From contig NZ_RBWU01000005.1 of the NCBI RefSeq assembly GCF_003634705.1, positions 705,650 to 769,649 on the forward strand: DNA of 64,000 nt. Reading direction: 5' to 3'. A program made the translations under genes and the position numbers. Under the pieces are notes generated by a model, which had not been told where the DNA came from, ran no database searches, and saw only the letters and a program-made list of their open reading frames with translations. This document shows, one piece after another, positions 40,982 through 48,938 of this stretch (position 1 is its first letter; each line of letters starts with the position of its first letter). The stretch is from Actinomadura pelletieri DSM 43383 (GTDB lineage Bacteria; Actinomycetota; Actinomycetes; Streptosporangiales; Streptosporangiaceae).

Positions 40982-42118
40982 GTGACCGAAAGCGCGAATC
41001 CCACCATTGACATTCCCGCCGACATCAAGCCCGCGGACGGCCGCTTCGGGTGCGGCCCGTCGAAGGTCCGTCCCGAGCAGCTGGCGGCGCTCGCGGAGTC
41101 CGGCTCCACCTACATGGGCACCTCGCACCGGCAGAAGCCGGTGAAGTCCCTGGTCGGACGTGTCCGGGAGGGCCTGTCGCAGTTGTTCTCGCTGCCCGAC
41201 GGGTACGAGGTCGTGCTCGGCAACGGCGGCACCACCGCGTTCTGGGACGCCGCCGCGTTCGGGCTCGTCCGGCAGCGGTCGCAGCACCTGACGTTCGGCG
41301 AGTTCTCCAGCAAGTTCGCCAAGGTCACCACCACCGCGCCGTGGCTCGGGGAGCCGACGGTCATCACCGGCCCGCCCGGAACGCACCCGGAGGCGTCGGC
41401 CGAGGAGGACGTCGACGTCTACGCCCTCACCCACAACGAGACCTCGACCGGCGTCGCGATGCGGATCGGGCGCCCGGCGGGCACCACGGCCCGCGAGGGG
41501 CTCGTGCTGGTGGACGCCACCTCGGGCGCGGGCGGCCTGCCCGTGGACGTGTCCGAGACGGACGTGTACTACTTCGCGCCGCAGAAGTGCTTCGCGGCCG
41601 ACGGCGGTCTCTGGGTGGCGCTGGCGTCCCCGGCGGCGCTGGAGCGGATCGACGAGATCGCCAATTCCGACCGGTACATCCCCGAGTTCCTCAACCTTAA
41701 GACGGCGGTCGACAACTCCGCCAAGGACCAGACCTACAACACCCCCGCCGTGGCGACGCTGCTGCTGTTCGCCGAGCAGATCGAGTGGATGAACTCCCAG
41801 GGCGGGCTCGGCTGGACGACGGCCCGCACGGCCGACTCGTCCCAGCGGCTCTACACGTGGGCGGAGAAGACGTCGTACACGACGCCGTTCGTCGTCGACC
41901 CGGCGCAGCGTTCGCAGGTCGTCGGGACGATCGACTTCACCGACGACGTGGACGCGGCGGCCGTCGCGAAGGCGCTGCGGGCCAACGGGATCGTCGACAC
42001 CGAGCCGTACCGCAAGCTGGGCCGCAACCAGCTCCGCATCGGCATGTTCCCGGCGATCGACCCGGACGACGTCGAGGCCCTCACCGCCTGCGTCGACTAC
42101 GTCGTCGAGCGCCTCTGA
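40982..42118 (+). CDS. serC: Phosphoserine aminotransferase
   Basis: SerC makes phosphoserine from phosphohydroxypyruvate and glutamate with PLP. The 378-residue protein has DGRFGCGPSKVRPEQL, GTSHRQKPVKSLVGRVREGL, VVLGNGGTTAFWDAA, THNETSTGVAM, VDATSGAGG and YYFAPQKCFAADGG with the PLP lysine, all of the mycobacterial-type SerC. GTG start at 40982. Its stop codon and that of the convergent gene form the two ends of a 10-base palindrome. Confidence 0.95.
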   Translation: MTESANPTIDIPADIKPADGRFGCGPSKVRPEQLAALAESGSTYMGTSHRQKPVKSLVGRVREGLSQLFSLPDGYEVVLGNGGTTAFWDAAAFGLVRQRSQHLTFGEFSSKFAKVTTTAPWLGEPTVITGPPGTHPEASAEEDVDVYALTHNETSTGVAMRIGRPAGTTAREGLVLVDATSGAGGLPVDVSETDVYYFAPQKCFAADGGLWVALASPAALERIDEIANSDRYIPEFLNLKTAVDNSAKDQTYNTPAVATLLLFAEQIEWMNSQGGLGWTTARTADSSQRLYTWAEKTSYTTPFVVDPAQRSQVVGTIDFTDDVDAAAVAKALRANGIVDTEPYRKLGRNQLRIGMFPAIDPDDVEALTACVDYVVERL

Positions 42119-42168
42119 CCGGTCAGGCGACCGAAAGGACCGAACCGTCCGGCCCGCCCGGACGGTTC
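42116..42168. terminator. Shared stop palindrome and hairpin at the serC / amidotransferase junction
   Basis: TGACCGGTCA at 42116-42125 is a perfect palindrome whose ends are the two opposed TGA stops. It is followed by GAACCGTCCGG (42142-42152) and CCGGACGGTTC (42158-42168), a perfect 11-bp stem with a 5-base loop. The hairpin lies in the coding end of the convergent gene and is a plausible terminator for serC. Confidence 0.5.
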
Positions 42169-43073
42169 AGTACGCGGTGGCGCAGGCCCGCGCGGTCGCA
42201 TTCCTCGTCGTCGGGGGTGAAGCCCGTCCAGACGCGGTCGTCCATGTCGGTGTCCCTGGCCGTCGGGAGGAACGTGGCCGTCGCGAGCACGTCGGGCACG
42301 TCCCGGCGGCCGGGACGCTGTTCCATGCCGACCTTCAGGTAGGTGCCCTCGCGGAGCATGACGACGGTGACGAACGTGACCCGCGTGTGCTCCTGCACCT
42401 CCCGGAACCAGCGCGGGTTGGACGCCCAGTAGATGTTCTGGTCGGTGTCCACGGCCACGGTCAGCGGGCTGAGCGCGGCGCGGGCCAGGTGTACCTCGGT
42501 CGGACGGTCGCGGTCGACCCAGACCAGCGCGGCCCGTCCGACCAGGGCCTCCAGTACCCCGGTCACGTCCGAGGGGCCCTCGCAGCCCGCAAGGGCCTGG
42601 AAGATCGGTTCGCTGTCGGTCGTTCCGGCGGCGGGCGGCAGCGGGAAGCGCGACCGCAGCCCGGCCGCGTCGATGTCGCCGTTGTGGGCGGCGACGACGA
42701 TCGCGGCGGGGCCGTCCGCCCCCGCGACGACCAGCGGGCCCGCGTTGTTCGGCTCGGCCGTCGATCCCTGCGTGGCCCAGCGGGTGTGCCCGAGGACGAC
42801 CGGCGCGCGGTCGAGCTCGGGCAGGAACTCCGACCGCCAGATCCCGGAGAAGCGGCCGCGTCCCTTCACGACACGGCAGCCTCCGCCCGGCTCGGGTCGC
42901 CCGCCCGGCAGCCCGGCCAGGCCGGCCAGGCCGGGCCATCCGCCGAGGAGCGCCAGCCCCGCCGAGTCCGTACCGCGTTCCTCCGCGAGCGCGCCCAGCG
43001 CGACGAACACGTCCGACGCCCGCCCCGGGTCGTCGGCGAACGGTGAACGCACCAGCCCGAACAGTCCGCACAT
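42123..43073 (-). CDS. Stand-alone class II glutamine amidotransferase
   Basis: A 316-residue Ntn-type protein starting MCGLFGLVRS; Cys2 becomes the N-terminal nucleophile once Met is removed, which fixes the start. Further GATase-II marks are RGTDSAGLALL, VVLGHTRWATQGSTAEPNNAGP and AHNGDIDAAG. It is like the glutaminase half of GlmS but has no sugar-isomerase domain, so ammonia must pass to a separate partner or the protein acts on another amide. A Gly/Leu/Pro loop (GWPGLAGLAGLPGGRPEPGGG) is inserted near residue 50. Confidence 0.88.
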   Translation of the reverse strand: MCGLFGLVRSPFADDPGRASDVFVALGALAEERGTDSAGLALLGGWPGLAGLAGLPGGRPEPGGGCRVVKGRGRFSGIWRSEFLPELDRAPVVLGHTRWATQGSTAEPNNAGPLVVAGADGPAAIVVAAHNGDIDAAGLRSRFPLPPAAGTTDSEPIFQALAGCEGPSDVTGVLEALVGRAALVWVDRDRPTEVHLARAALSPLTVAVDTDQNIYWASNPRWFREVQEHTRVTFVTVVMLREGTYLKVGMEQRPGRRDVPDVLATATFLPTARDTDMDDRVWTGFTPDDEECDRAGLRHRVLNRPGGPDGSVLSVA

Positions 43074-43139
43074 GTTGGGTGAGATGCGCGCGGGGGGCGT
43101 GCGGTTCGACCCGCTCACGACGCCGAATAAGCTCAGAGG

Positions 43140-43223
43140 GTGAACCGCGCGCCCCGCTGGCTGCTTCCCACCGTGTTGACCGCGCTCGTCCTTGCCGCGG
43201 TCCTCGGTGCGCTGCTGAACTGA
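43140..43223 (+). CDS. 27-residue single-TM microprotein (candidate)
   Basis: GTG start, then NRAPRWLLPTVLTALVLAAV and a short end, one complete hydrophobic helix preceded by a basic turn. Starts 66 bases from the divergent amidotransferase gene. AGAGG lies directly against the start, a poor spacing, so translation is unproven. Its composition is that of a genuine membrane anchor and not of random GC-rich sequence. Confidence 0.4.
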   Translation: MNRAPRWLLPTVLTALVLAAVLGALLN

Positions 43224-43265
43224 GGGCGGGTGATCGACGGGGTGCGGAACGGGGATGATCACGGG

Positions 43266-44318
43266 ATGTCCGGCAGGGGGGCCGTCCGGCTCGTCACCGC
43301 GCTCGTTCTCGCCGGCGGCCCGGTGCTCCTCGGTGTCCCCGGCGTCCCCGGCGCCGCCGCGACCGCCGGAGTCTCCGCCCGGGACGACAGGGTGGCCTTC
43401 ACGATCAACGACCCGCGGATCACCGAGTCCAGCGGCCTGGCGGCCAGCACGCGGCATCCCGGCGTCGTCTACACGCACAACGACTCCGGCGGCGTCCCGA
43501 AGATCTACGCGCTCGACTCGGGCGGACGGGTCCAGGCCGTGCTGACGGTCGGCGGCGCGGGCGCCCGCGACTGGGAGGGCATCGCGCTCGGCAAGGACGG
43601 ACGCGGCCGTCCCGCGATCTTCGTGGCGGACATCGGCGACAACCTCGGCGGCGCGTGGCCGTATGTGACCCTGTACCGGATTCCGGAGCCGGACCGGCTC
43701 CGGAGCCAGACCCTCCGCGCCACCGCCTTCAAGATCAAATACGCGGACGGGCCACGGAACGCCGAGACCTTCATGATCAACCCGAGGACCAACCGCGTCT
43801 ACATCGCCAGCAAGGTGTTCGGCGGCAAGCTCTACGAGGGCCCGGCGCAACTGCGGACGGGCGGCTACAACGTGATGCGGAAGATCGGCGACGCGCCCGC
43901 CATGTCCACCGACGGCGCGTTCTCCCCCGACGGGCGCACCTGCGTCATCCGGACCTACTTCGGCGCGCGCCTGTACTCGGTGGGCCCGGACGGCAGGCCC
44001 GGCAAGTCCCTGAAGTCGATCGACCTGCCGTTCCAGCCGCAGGGCGAGTCGGTGACGTACACGGCCGACGGCACCGCGCTGCTGGCCGGGTCCGAGGGGA
44101 CGAACACGCCGGTCTACCGGGTGCCGCTGCCGAACGAGGCGCGGCCGTCGCCGTCCGGGCGGAGCGGTCCGAAGAACTCGGGGACGTCCGCCGACATCGA
44201 ACGAAGCGACCGCGACAACGGAAGCACCAGGACGGGCCTGTTCCTCGCGGTCGCGATCGCCGCGGCCGTCGGCTACGCGCTGCTGCGCAGGCGCGGCGGC
44301 TCGTCGAGGGGCCGATGA
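43266..44318 (+). CDS. Secreted beta-propeller-like protein with C-terminal membrane anchor
   Basis: A 350-residue protein: signal peptide (RGAVRLVTALVLAGGPVLLG, cleavage near AAATA), about 270 residues with propeller-like strand repeats (GLAASTRHPGVVYTHNDSGGVPKIYALD, DWEGIALGKDGRGRPAIFVADIGDN, YVTLYRIPEPDRL, DGAFSPDGRTCVIRTY, GESVTYTADGTALLAGSEG), a Ser/Pro linker, and a final TM segment (GLFLAVAIAAAVGYALLRRRGG). It is probably displayed on the outer face of the membrane. Function unknown; the pattern resembles esterase-like/phytase-like propellers. Start ATG at 43266. Confidence 0.75.
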   Translation: MSGRGAVRLVTALVLAGGPVLLGVPGVPGAAATAGVSARDDRVAFTINDPRITESSGLAASTRHPGVVYTHNDSGGVPKIYALDSGGRVQAVLTVGGAGARDWEGIALGKDGRGRPAIFVADIGDNLGGAWPYVTLYRIPEPDRLRSQTLRATAFKIKYADGPRNAETFMINPRTNRVYIASKVFGGKLYEGPAQLRTGGYNVMRKIGDAPAMSTDGAFSPDGRTCVIRTYFGARLYSVGPDGRPGKSLKSIDLPFQPQGESVTYTADGTALLAGSEGTNTPVYRVPLPNEARPSPSGRSGPKNSGTSADIERSDRDNGSTRTGLFLAVAIAAAVGYALLRRRGGSSRGR

Positions 44319-44539
44319 CGGGCCCCGGTGTGAACAGGAGCGCGAACGGCGGCACGGGCGACGGCACGGGCGACGGCACGGGCGACGGCACGGAGGGAAG
44401 CACGGGCGGAAGCGGGAGCGGGCGCTGGAACCGGTGGGGCGCCGCGAGGCAAGACCGACCTGACCGGCACGATGGAAGTCGGTTCCGGACGGCGACGGGA
44501 TCCTGGAAGGGGGAGACGGGCCCGCGGGGGCCCGTGTGA
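44315..44539 (+). CDS. Low-complexity 74-residue frame (doubtful gene)
   Basis: An ATG overlapping the propeller gene stop (ATGA) opens a frame ending with a TGA that overlaps the next GTG (GTGA), the coupling pattern of real operons. The product is Gly/Thr/Asp-repeat (GTGD three times) then Arg/Trp-rich. It may only be a structured spacer, but the coupled ends argue for translation. Confidence 0.3.
   Translation: MTGPGVNRSANGGTGDGTGDGTGDGTEGSTGGSGSGRWNRWGAARQDRPDRHDGSRFRTATGSWKGETGPRGPV
44351..44393 (+). repeat. 12-bp tandem repeat GGCACGGGCGAC
   Basis: Three exact copies and a partial fourth, encoding Gly-Thr-Gly-Asp in the frame of the doubtful small gene. Confidence 0.85.
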
Positions 44540-46704
44540 GGATGCGGACTGTGGAGCATGAGCTGGTGGGCCTGGCGGGACCCGGCGGCCGGTGGCGTCC
44601 CGTCGCCGTCGGCCCTTTCGCCCTGCTCGCGGTGTTGTTGGCGCTGCTGCCGATCCGTCCGGTGTGGCTGTGGGCCGCGCTGATCGGTGTCGTCGCCGCG
44701 ATCCCGTGGCTGCTCGGCGCCGCCCCGGACGCGCGGCGGCGTCGTCCCCGTCCGTACTGGCGGCTGTCCACCGACGGTCTGGAACGGATCGGGCCGGGCG
44801 GGTTGAGCATGGTCTCCTACGAGCGGTCCCGGATCGAGGCGCTGGCCATCACGACCGGCGACGGCGTCCTCACCGTGTTCCACCGGTTCGGGCGTACCGC
44901 CGTCGGCGGAATGACCTCGATGGGGTTGGAACCGCTCGCCGTGTTCGTCACGGCGCGGCGGCTCGGCATTCCCGTGCACATCCTGGACGGTGAGGCGACC
45001 GACCTGCTCGATCCGGCGCTCGACGACGCGCTGGGCGTCCCGGGGCTGGACGACGGCGATCCGGTCGGCAGCGCGCTGCCCCGCGACCACGCGACGGAGA
45101 AGCGGCTGCTCGACCAGGAGGCGGCCCTGCTCGCCGCGGCGCACGAGCCGCCCCCGACCGAGACCGTGTCGGCCGCGGCCGGCGCCGGGTCGGGCGGCGC
45201 GCAGCGGCTGGACACCCCGGAGCCGCAGCCGAGCCGCCGCCGGATCGTGCTGCTCGGCGCGCTGACCGCGCTGCTCGGCGCGATCATGATCGGCAAGATC
45301 GCGGCGGACGGCACCGGCGAGTTCGGCGCCCGGCTGGCCGCGGGCTGCTGGGCACTCGCCGCGATCTTCGGTGTGCTGGCCGCGCGCCGCCGTCTGCTGC
45401 GGGCCACGCAGGTCCGTTGGACGATCACGACCGAGCGGCTGCTGGTGCGGGCCCGTCCCGGCCGCCGCCGCGAGGCGCAGGACCTGCGGGCCGGGGACGT
45501 CGCCGCGGTCGTCGTCGGTCCGGGGCTGCGGCTCGACCCGGTGAGCGGCGAGCCGCGCCGCGCCGAGCTGGCCGCGCTGGCGTTCGGGCACCGGTTGGAG
45601 CTCGTCGCCCGGCTGCCCGCCGACGGGCTGGACGGCTTCCAGCTCGCGCACGCCCTCGACGACCACGGCTACCGGGTGATCACCCCGGCCACCCGGCCGC
45701 CGCGCCGCGCCTCCTACGGGCTGGAGTGGCTGCCGGAGATCTTCGCCCGGGTGCCGGGCGGCCGGCTGGTGGTCGCCGACGGCGGGCTCGGCTGGGCGGA
45801 CGCGGCGGGCGACATCGTCGTCACCATGCCGGAGGACCGCATCGGCGGCATCGAGCTGCTGACCATCGCCGGGCACGCCTGGGTCCGGCTGTACGACACC
45901 GACGGCGACGAGTTCCTCGCCGCTCCCCTGTCGGCGCTGCGGATCTCCCGGACCGACCTGCGCGACTCGGCCCGCCGCGCGGGGCTGCCCGTCAACGACG
46001 CCGAGTACGACGCGTACCTCAGCGCCGCGTTCCACTCCGCCGTGTCCACGCTCACCGAGACCCCCGGCGACCCGGAGCCGGCGACCGCGTCGGTGACCTC
46101 GCAGAGCGCCGCGGGGCAGGAGGCGGGCGCCGACACCGGGCAGGACGCGGGGTCGGCACGGCGTGACGACCGTTCGGGCGAGCACGATCTCACGCTGGAG
46201 GCGTCCGCGCCGCCCGGTCCCGTCACCGCGCCGGGCGCCCTGCTGGACGCGCCGCGCCGTTCCCGGGCCGGGACGTACGGCATGAGCGTCCTGCTGTGCC
46301 AGGCCGTGGCGCTGCTCGGCGCCGTCTGGCTCGGCCCGGAGTTGGGCGGCTTCAACGCCACCGCGTCCTGGTCGGTGCCCGCGGGTCTGGTCGTCGGCCT
46401 CGTCGGCTACTGGCTGTACGACCGCAACCGTTCACAGCTTCGCGTGTCGTCCGCCGGGCTCGCGGTCGTCACCCGGCGCGGCCGGGTCGAGTGGGACCTC
46501 GGCCGCGACCGTGTCGGTGGCGTCGGCATCGACGAGGCGGCCGAGCGGATCTCGCCGCTGGTGGTGTGGAGCCCGTCGGGGCGGGTGCTGCGGCAGGTGG
46601 GCTTCCCGCTCGACGCGGACGAGTTGCGCCGTGCCTGCGAGCGCTACGGCCTTCCCTGGGGGCCGCCGGACGACCGTCCCGCGCCGCCGCCGCCCGAACT
46701 CTGA
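44536..46704 (+). CDS. Membrane protein with three TM-hairpin plus PH-like modules
   Basis: A 722-residue protein of no named family that I recognise. It contains three copies of one plan: a pair of TM helices (about 25-65, 235-288 and 578-630) followed by a cytoplasmic ~80-residue beta-rich segment resembling bacterial PH/YcxB-like domains (YWRLSTDGLERIGPGG; VRWTITTERLLVRARPGRR; QLRVSSAGLAVVTRRGRVEW). Each ends in a similar helix (ARRLGIPVHI; HALDDHGYRVI; ACERYGLPWG). An extra beta segment (about 393-495) ends with ARRAGLPVNDAEYDAY, the same helix again. Start GTG 44536 or ATG 44542. A 7-bp hairpin, CGGGCCC-GCGG-GGGCCCG at 44517-44534, immediately precedes it. Its last 61 bases overlap the convergent thpR gene. 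Confidence 0.8.
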   Translation: MRMRTVEHELVGLAGPGGRWRPVAVGPFALLAVLLALLPIRPVWLWAALIGVVAAIPWLLGAAPDARRRRPRPYWRLSTDGLERIGPGGLSMVSYERSRIEALAITTGDGVLTVFHRFGRTAVGGMTSMGLEPLAVFVTARRLGIPVHILDGEATDLLDPALDDALGVPGLDDGDPVGSALPRDHATEKRLLDQEAALLAAAHEPPPTETVSAAAGAGSGGAQRLDTPEPQPSRRRIVLLGALTALLGAIMIGKIAADGTGEFGARLAAGCWALAAIFGVLAARRRLLRATQVRWTITTERLLVRARPGRRREAQDLRAGDVAAVVVGPGLRLDPVSGEPRRAELAALAFGHRLELVARLPADGLDGFQLAHALDDHGYRVITPATRPPRRASYGLEWLPEIFARVPGGRLVVADGGLGWADAAGDIVVTMPEDRIGGIELLTIAGHAWVRLYDTDGDEFLAAPLSALRISRTDLRDSARRAGLPVNDAEYDAYLSAAFHSAVSTLTETPGDPEPATASVTSQSAAGQEAGADTGQDAGSARRDDRSGEHDLTLEASAPPGPVTAPGALLDAPRRSRAGTYGMSVLLCQAVALLGAVWLGPELGGFNATASWSVPAGLVVGLVGYWLYDRNRSQLRVSSAGLAVVTRRGRVEWDLGRDRVGGVGIDEAAERISPLVVWSPSGRVLRQVGFPLDADELRRACERYGLPWGPPDDRPAPPPPEL

Positions 46705-47264
46705 CGCAGCGACCACGTCTTCAACGTCTCGTAGGTCAGCTCGCCGTACTCCTTGCCGGGCAGGTGGCTGCGCATCAGCTGGACCGACTCGGCCGTCCAC
46801 GGCGCGCTCGCGAACGCCGACAGCGCCTCCAGCAGGGGGCGGACGTCCATGGGCCGTCTGGACCGCGCCAGCGTCAGGTGGGGCCGGAAGCCCCGGTGCT
46901 TGTCGGGCAGCGTCCCGACGCGGCGCCCGGCGGCCGTGGTGGACGCCGCGAGCCGTGCGATGCCGCGACGGTCGCCGAACAGTCCCGTCCACAGGACGCG
47001 GGCGTGCGTTCCGCTGCCGGGGAAGGCGCCCGCGCCCGCCAGCGACAGCGACATCCGCTCGTGTCGGGCGACGGCGCGTTCGAGCCGGGGCAGCAGCCGG
47101 GCCAGGGTGCGGTCGTCGACCTCGCCGAGGAACGTCAACGTGACGTGCAGCAGTTCACGCCGCACCCATTTCAGTTCGGGCACCGCGCCGCGATGCGGGC
47201 GGACGGCCTCCTCAAGCTCGTCAAGTACGTCCGGTGGCGGTACGAGCGCCACGAAAAGCCTCAT
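46644..47264 (-). CDS. thpR: RNA 2',3'-cyclic phosphodiesterase (2'-5' RNA ligase family)
   Basis: A 206-residue 2H phosphoesterase: MRLFVALVPPPDVLDELEEA, first HxT motif in LLHVTLTFLGEV, second in FRPHLTLARSRRP, and YETLKTWSL near the end, as in LigT/ThpR. The family hydrolyses 2',3'-cyclic phosphate ends. A Gly/Ser tail of ~20 residues lies over the 3' end of the convergent gene. The ATG at 47264 is 52 bases downstream of the MFS gene stop, so MarR-MFS-thpR may be one transcript. Confidence 0.92.
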   Translation of the reverse strand: MRLFVALVPPPDVLDELEEAVRPHRGAVPELKWVRRELLHVTLTFLGEVDDRTLARLLPRLERAVARHERMSLSLAGAGAFPGSGTHARVLWTGLFGDRRGIARLAASTTAAGRRVGTLPDKHRGFRPHLTLARSRRPMDVRPLLEALSAFASAPWTAESVQLMRSHLPGKEYGELTYETLKTWSLRQSSGGGGAGRSSGGPQGRP

Positions 47265-47316
47265 GGGAGCGTCCGGAGGGCCACCCGGCCAGCATTTCAG
47301 CAGATGGCACCCGTTG

Positions 47317-48891
47317 TCACGCGGATCGAGCACCGGAGGCGCGGGAAGCCCGGAACACGCGGGACGCGAGGGCGCCCCGCCGGATCCGGACGAACGCGGG
47401 GTGGTCCCGCGCGGCCAGCGCGCCGACGGCGATCGAGGCGAGGGCGGAGATCAGGCCCCCGGCGACGATGCTCGTGCGGGCGCCGAAGTGCTCGGCCATC
47501 CAGCCGACCGTGGGGGCGCCCAGCGGGTTCGACCCGAGGAACACCAGCATGTACAGGCCCATGACCCGGCCGCGCATCTCGGGCGCGACGCCGAGCTGGA
47601 TGCTGGAGTTGGCCGCCGTCATGATCGTCATCATCGCGACGCCGGTGGGGACCAGCAGCACCAGGAACGACCAGTACGTCGGCATCAGCCCGGTGATGAT
47701 CTCCAGCACGCCGAACGTCAGGCCCACCGCCACCAGCAGTCGCAGCCGCGGCCTGGCCACCCGCCGGGCGGCGACCAGCGCGCCGGCCAGCGCGCCGAGC
47801 GCGAGCATGCTGGACGCGAGGCCGAACGCGGACGCGTCGGTGTGGAAGACCTCCTTGGCGACCAGCGCGACCGTGGTGCCGAAGTTCATGCCGAACATCG
47901 CGAGGAACCCGATCAGCACGATGATCAGCATCAGGTCGCGCCGTCCGCGGACGTAGCTCAGGCCTTCCCGGAGCTGTCCCTTGGCACGTTTCACCGGGTC
48001 GGCGGGGTGGAGTTCGTCCGTCCGCATCGCGTAGAGGCCGAACAGGACGGCGCCGAACGACGCCGCGTTCACCAGGAACACCGGGCCCGTGCCGATCAGG
48101 GCGATCAGCACACCGGCGACGGCGGGGCCGAGCAGGCGGGCGCCGTTGAAGGTGGCGCTGTTCAGCGCGATCGCGTTCGGCAGGTCGCGTTTGCCGACCA
48201 TCTCCACGACGAACGACTGCCGGGCCGGGTTGTCGATGACGGTCGCGAGACCGAGGCCGAACGCCAGCACGTACACGTGCCACACCTGCGCGGCGCCCGT
48301 GATCGCGAGGAAGCCGAGAATCAGCGCGAGCACGCCCATGGCCGTCTGCGTGAGCATCAGCAGGAGCCGCTTGGAGTAGCGGTCGGCGATGACGCCGCCC
48401 CACAGGCCGAACAGCAGCAGGGGCAGGAACTGGAGGCCGGTGGTGATGCCGAGCGCGGTGCCGCTGCCGAGCGTCAGTTCGAGGACGAGCCAGTCCTGCG
48501 CGATGCGCTGCATCCACGTGCCGGTGTTGGAGACGACCTGGCCCGCGGCGTAGAGCCGGTAGTTGCGGACGCGCAGTGACCGGAACATGCCCCCGGACCG
48601 GGGCTCCTCCGGTTCCTCGTCGACGGCGGGCGCGACGCTCTCGCTGAGTTCAGCGGGCTCGACGGGCTCGACGGGCTGTTCGACAGGCTGGGGGGTGTCC
48701 GTACGCTCCGGCTCCGCCACGTCCGCCTTGCCGAGGACTGCGGTCGGGGCGGTGGGGCAGGACGGCGCGGTGCGGGTGACGGGGGTGACGGGGGTCGCGG
48801 CCGCGTGCCGGGGACGCACGGGCCGTCGGCCGTGGGGGCGGCTTCTCGCGGTCCCCTCGGCCTCGCCGGGTTTTTCCTTAGCAGAAGTCAT
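47317..48891 (-). CDS. MFS exporter with long Pro/Glu-rich N-terminal extension
   Basis: A 524-residue MFS_3-type exporter (FRSLRVRNYRLYAAGQVVSNTGTWMQRIAQDWLVLELT, GLWGGVIADRYSKRLLL, DNPARQSFVVEMVGKRDLPNAIALNS). About 100 polar residues precede TM1, first basic and then acidic with repeats (PVEQPVEPVEPAEL). The ATG at 48891 lies 47 bases after the MarR gene; an internal ATG at the MFRSLRV position is an alternative start. Control by the upstream MarR is likely; TTA-N7-TAA at 48891-48903 may be part of its site. Confidence 0.88.
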   Translation of the reverse strand: MTSAKEKPGEAEGTARSRPHGRRPVRPRHAAATPVTPVTRTAPSCPTAPTAVLGKADVAEPERTDTPQPVEQPVEPVEPAELSESVAPAVDEEPEEPRSGGMFRSLRVRNYRLYAAGQVVSNTGTWMQRIAQDWLVLELTLGSGTALGITTGLQFLPLLLFGLWGGVIADRYSKRLLLMLTQTAMGVLALILGFLAITGAAQVWHVYVLAFGLGLATVIDNPARQSFVVEMVGKRDLPNAIALNSATFNGARLLGPAVAGVLIALIGTGPVFLVNAASFGAVLFGLYAMRTDELHPADPVKRAKGQLREGLSYVRGRRDLMLIIVLIGFLAMFGMNFGTTVALVAKEVFHTDASAFGLASSMLALGALAGALVAARRVARPRLRLLVAVGLTFGVLEIITGLMPTYWSFLVLLVPTGVAMMTIMTAANSSIQLGVAPEMRGRVMGLYMLVFLGSNPLGAPTVGWMAEHFGARTSIVAGGLISALASIAVGALAARDHPAFVRIRRGALASRVFRASRASGARSA

Positions 48892-48938
48892 TAACCCTGC
48901 TAACGGTATCCGGACCTCCGGCATTCCGGCAAGAGCGC

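Noticed and set aside
44315..44393. Origin or iteron array from GGCACGGGCGAC repeats
   Set aside because: The 12-bp repeats are GC-rich, in frame and not next to a replication gene or AT-rich unwinding region.
43074..44810. N-terminal extension of the amidotransferase frame to nearly 900 codons
   Set aside because: The class II amidotransferase must begin MCG with the nucleophile at position 2, and the extension lies antisense to a secreted protein gene.
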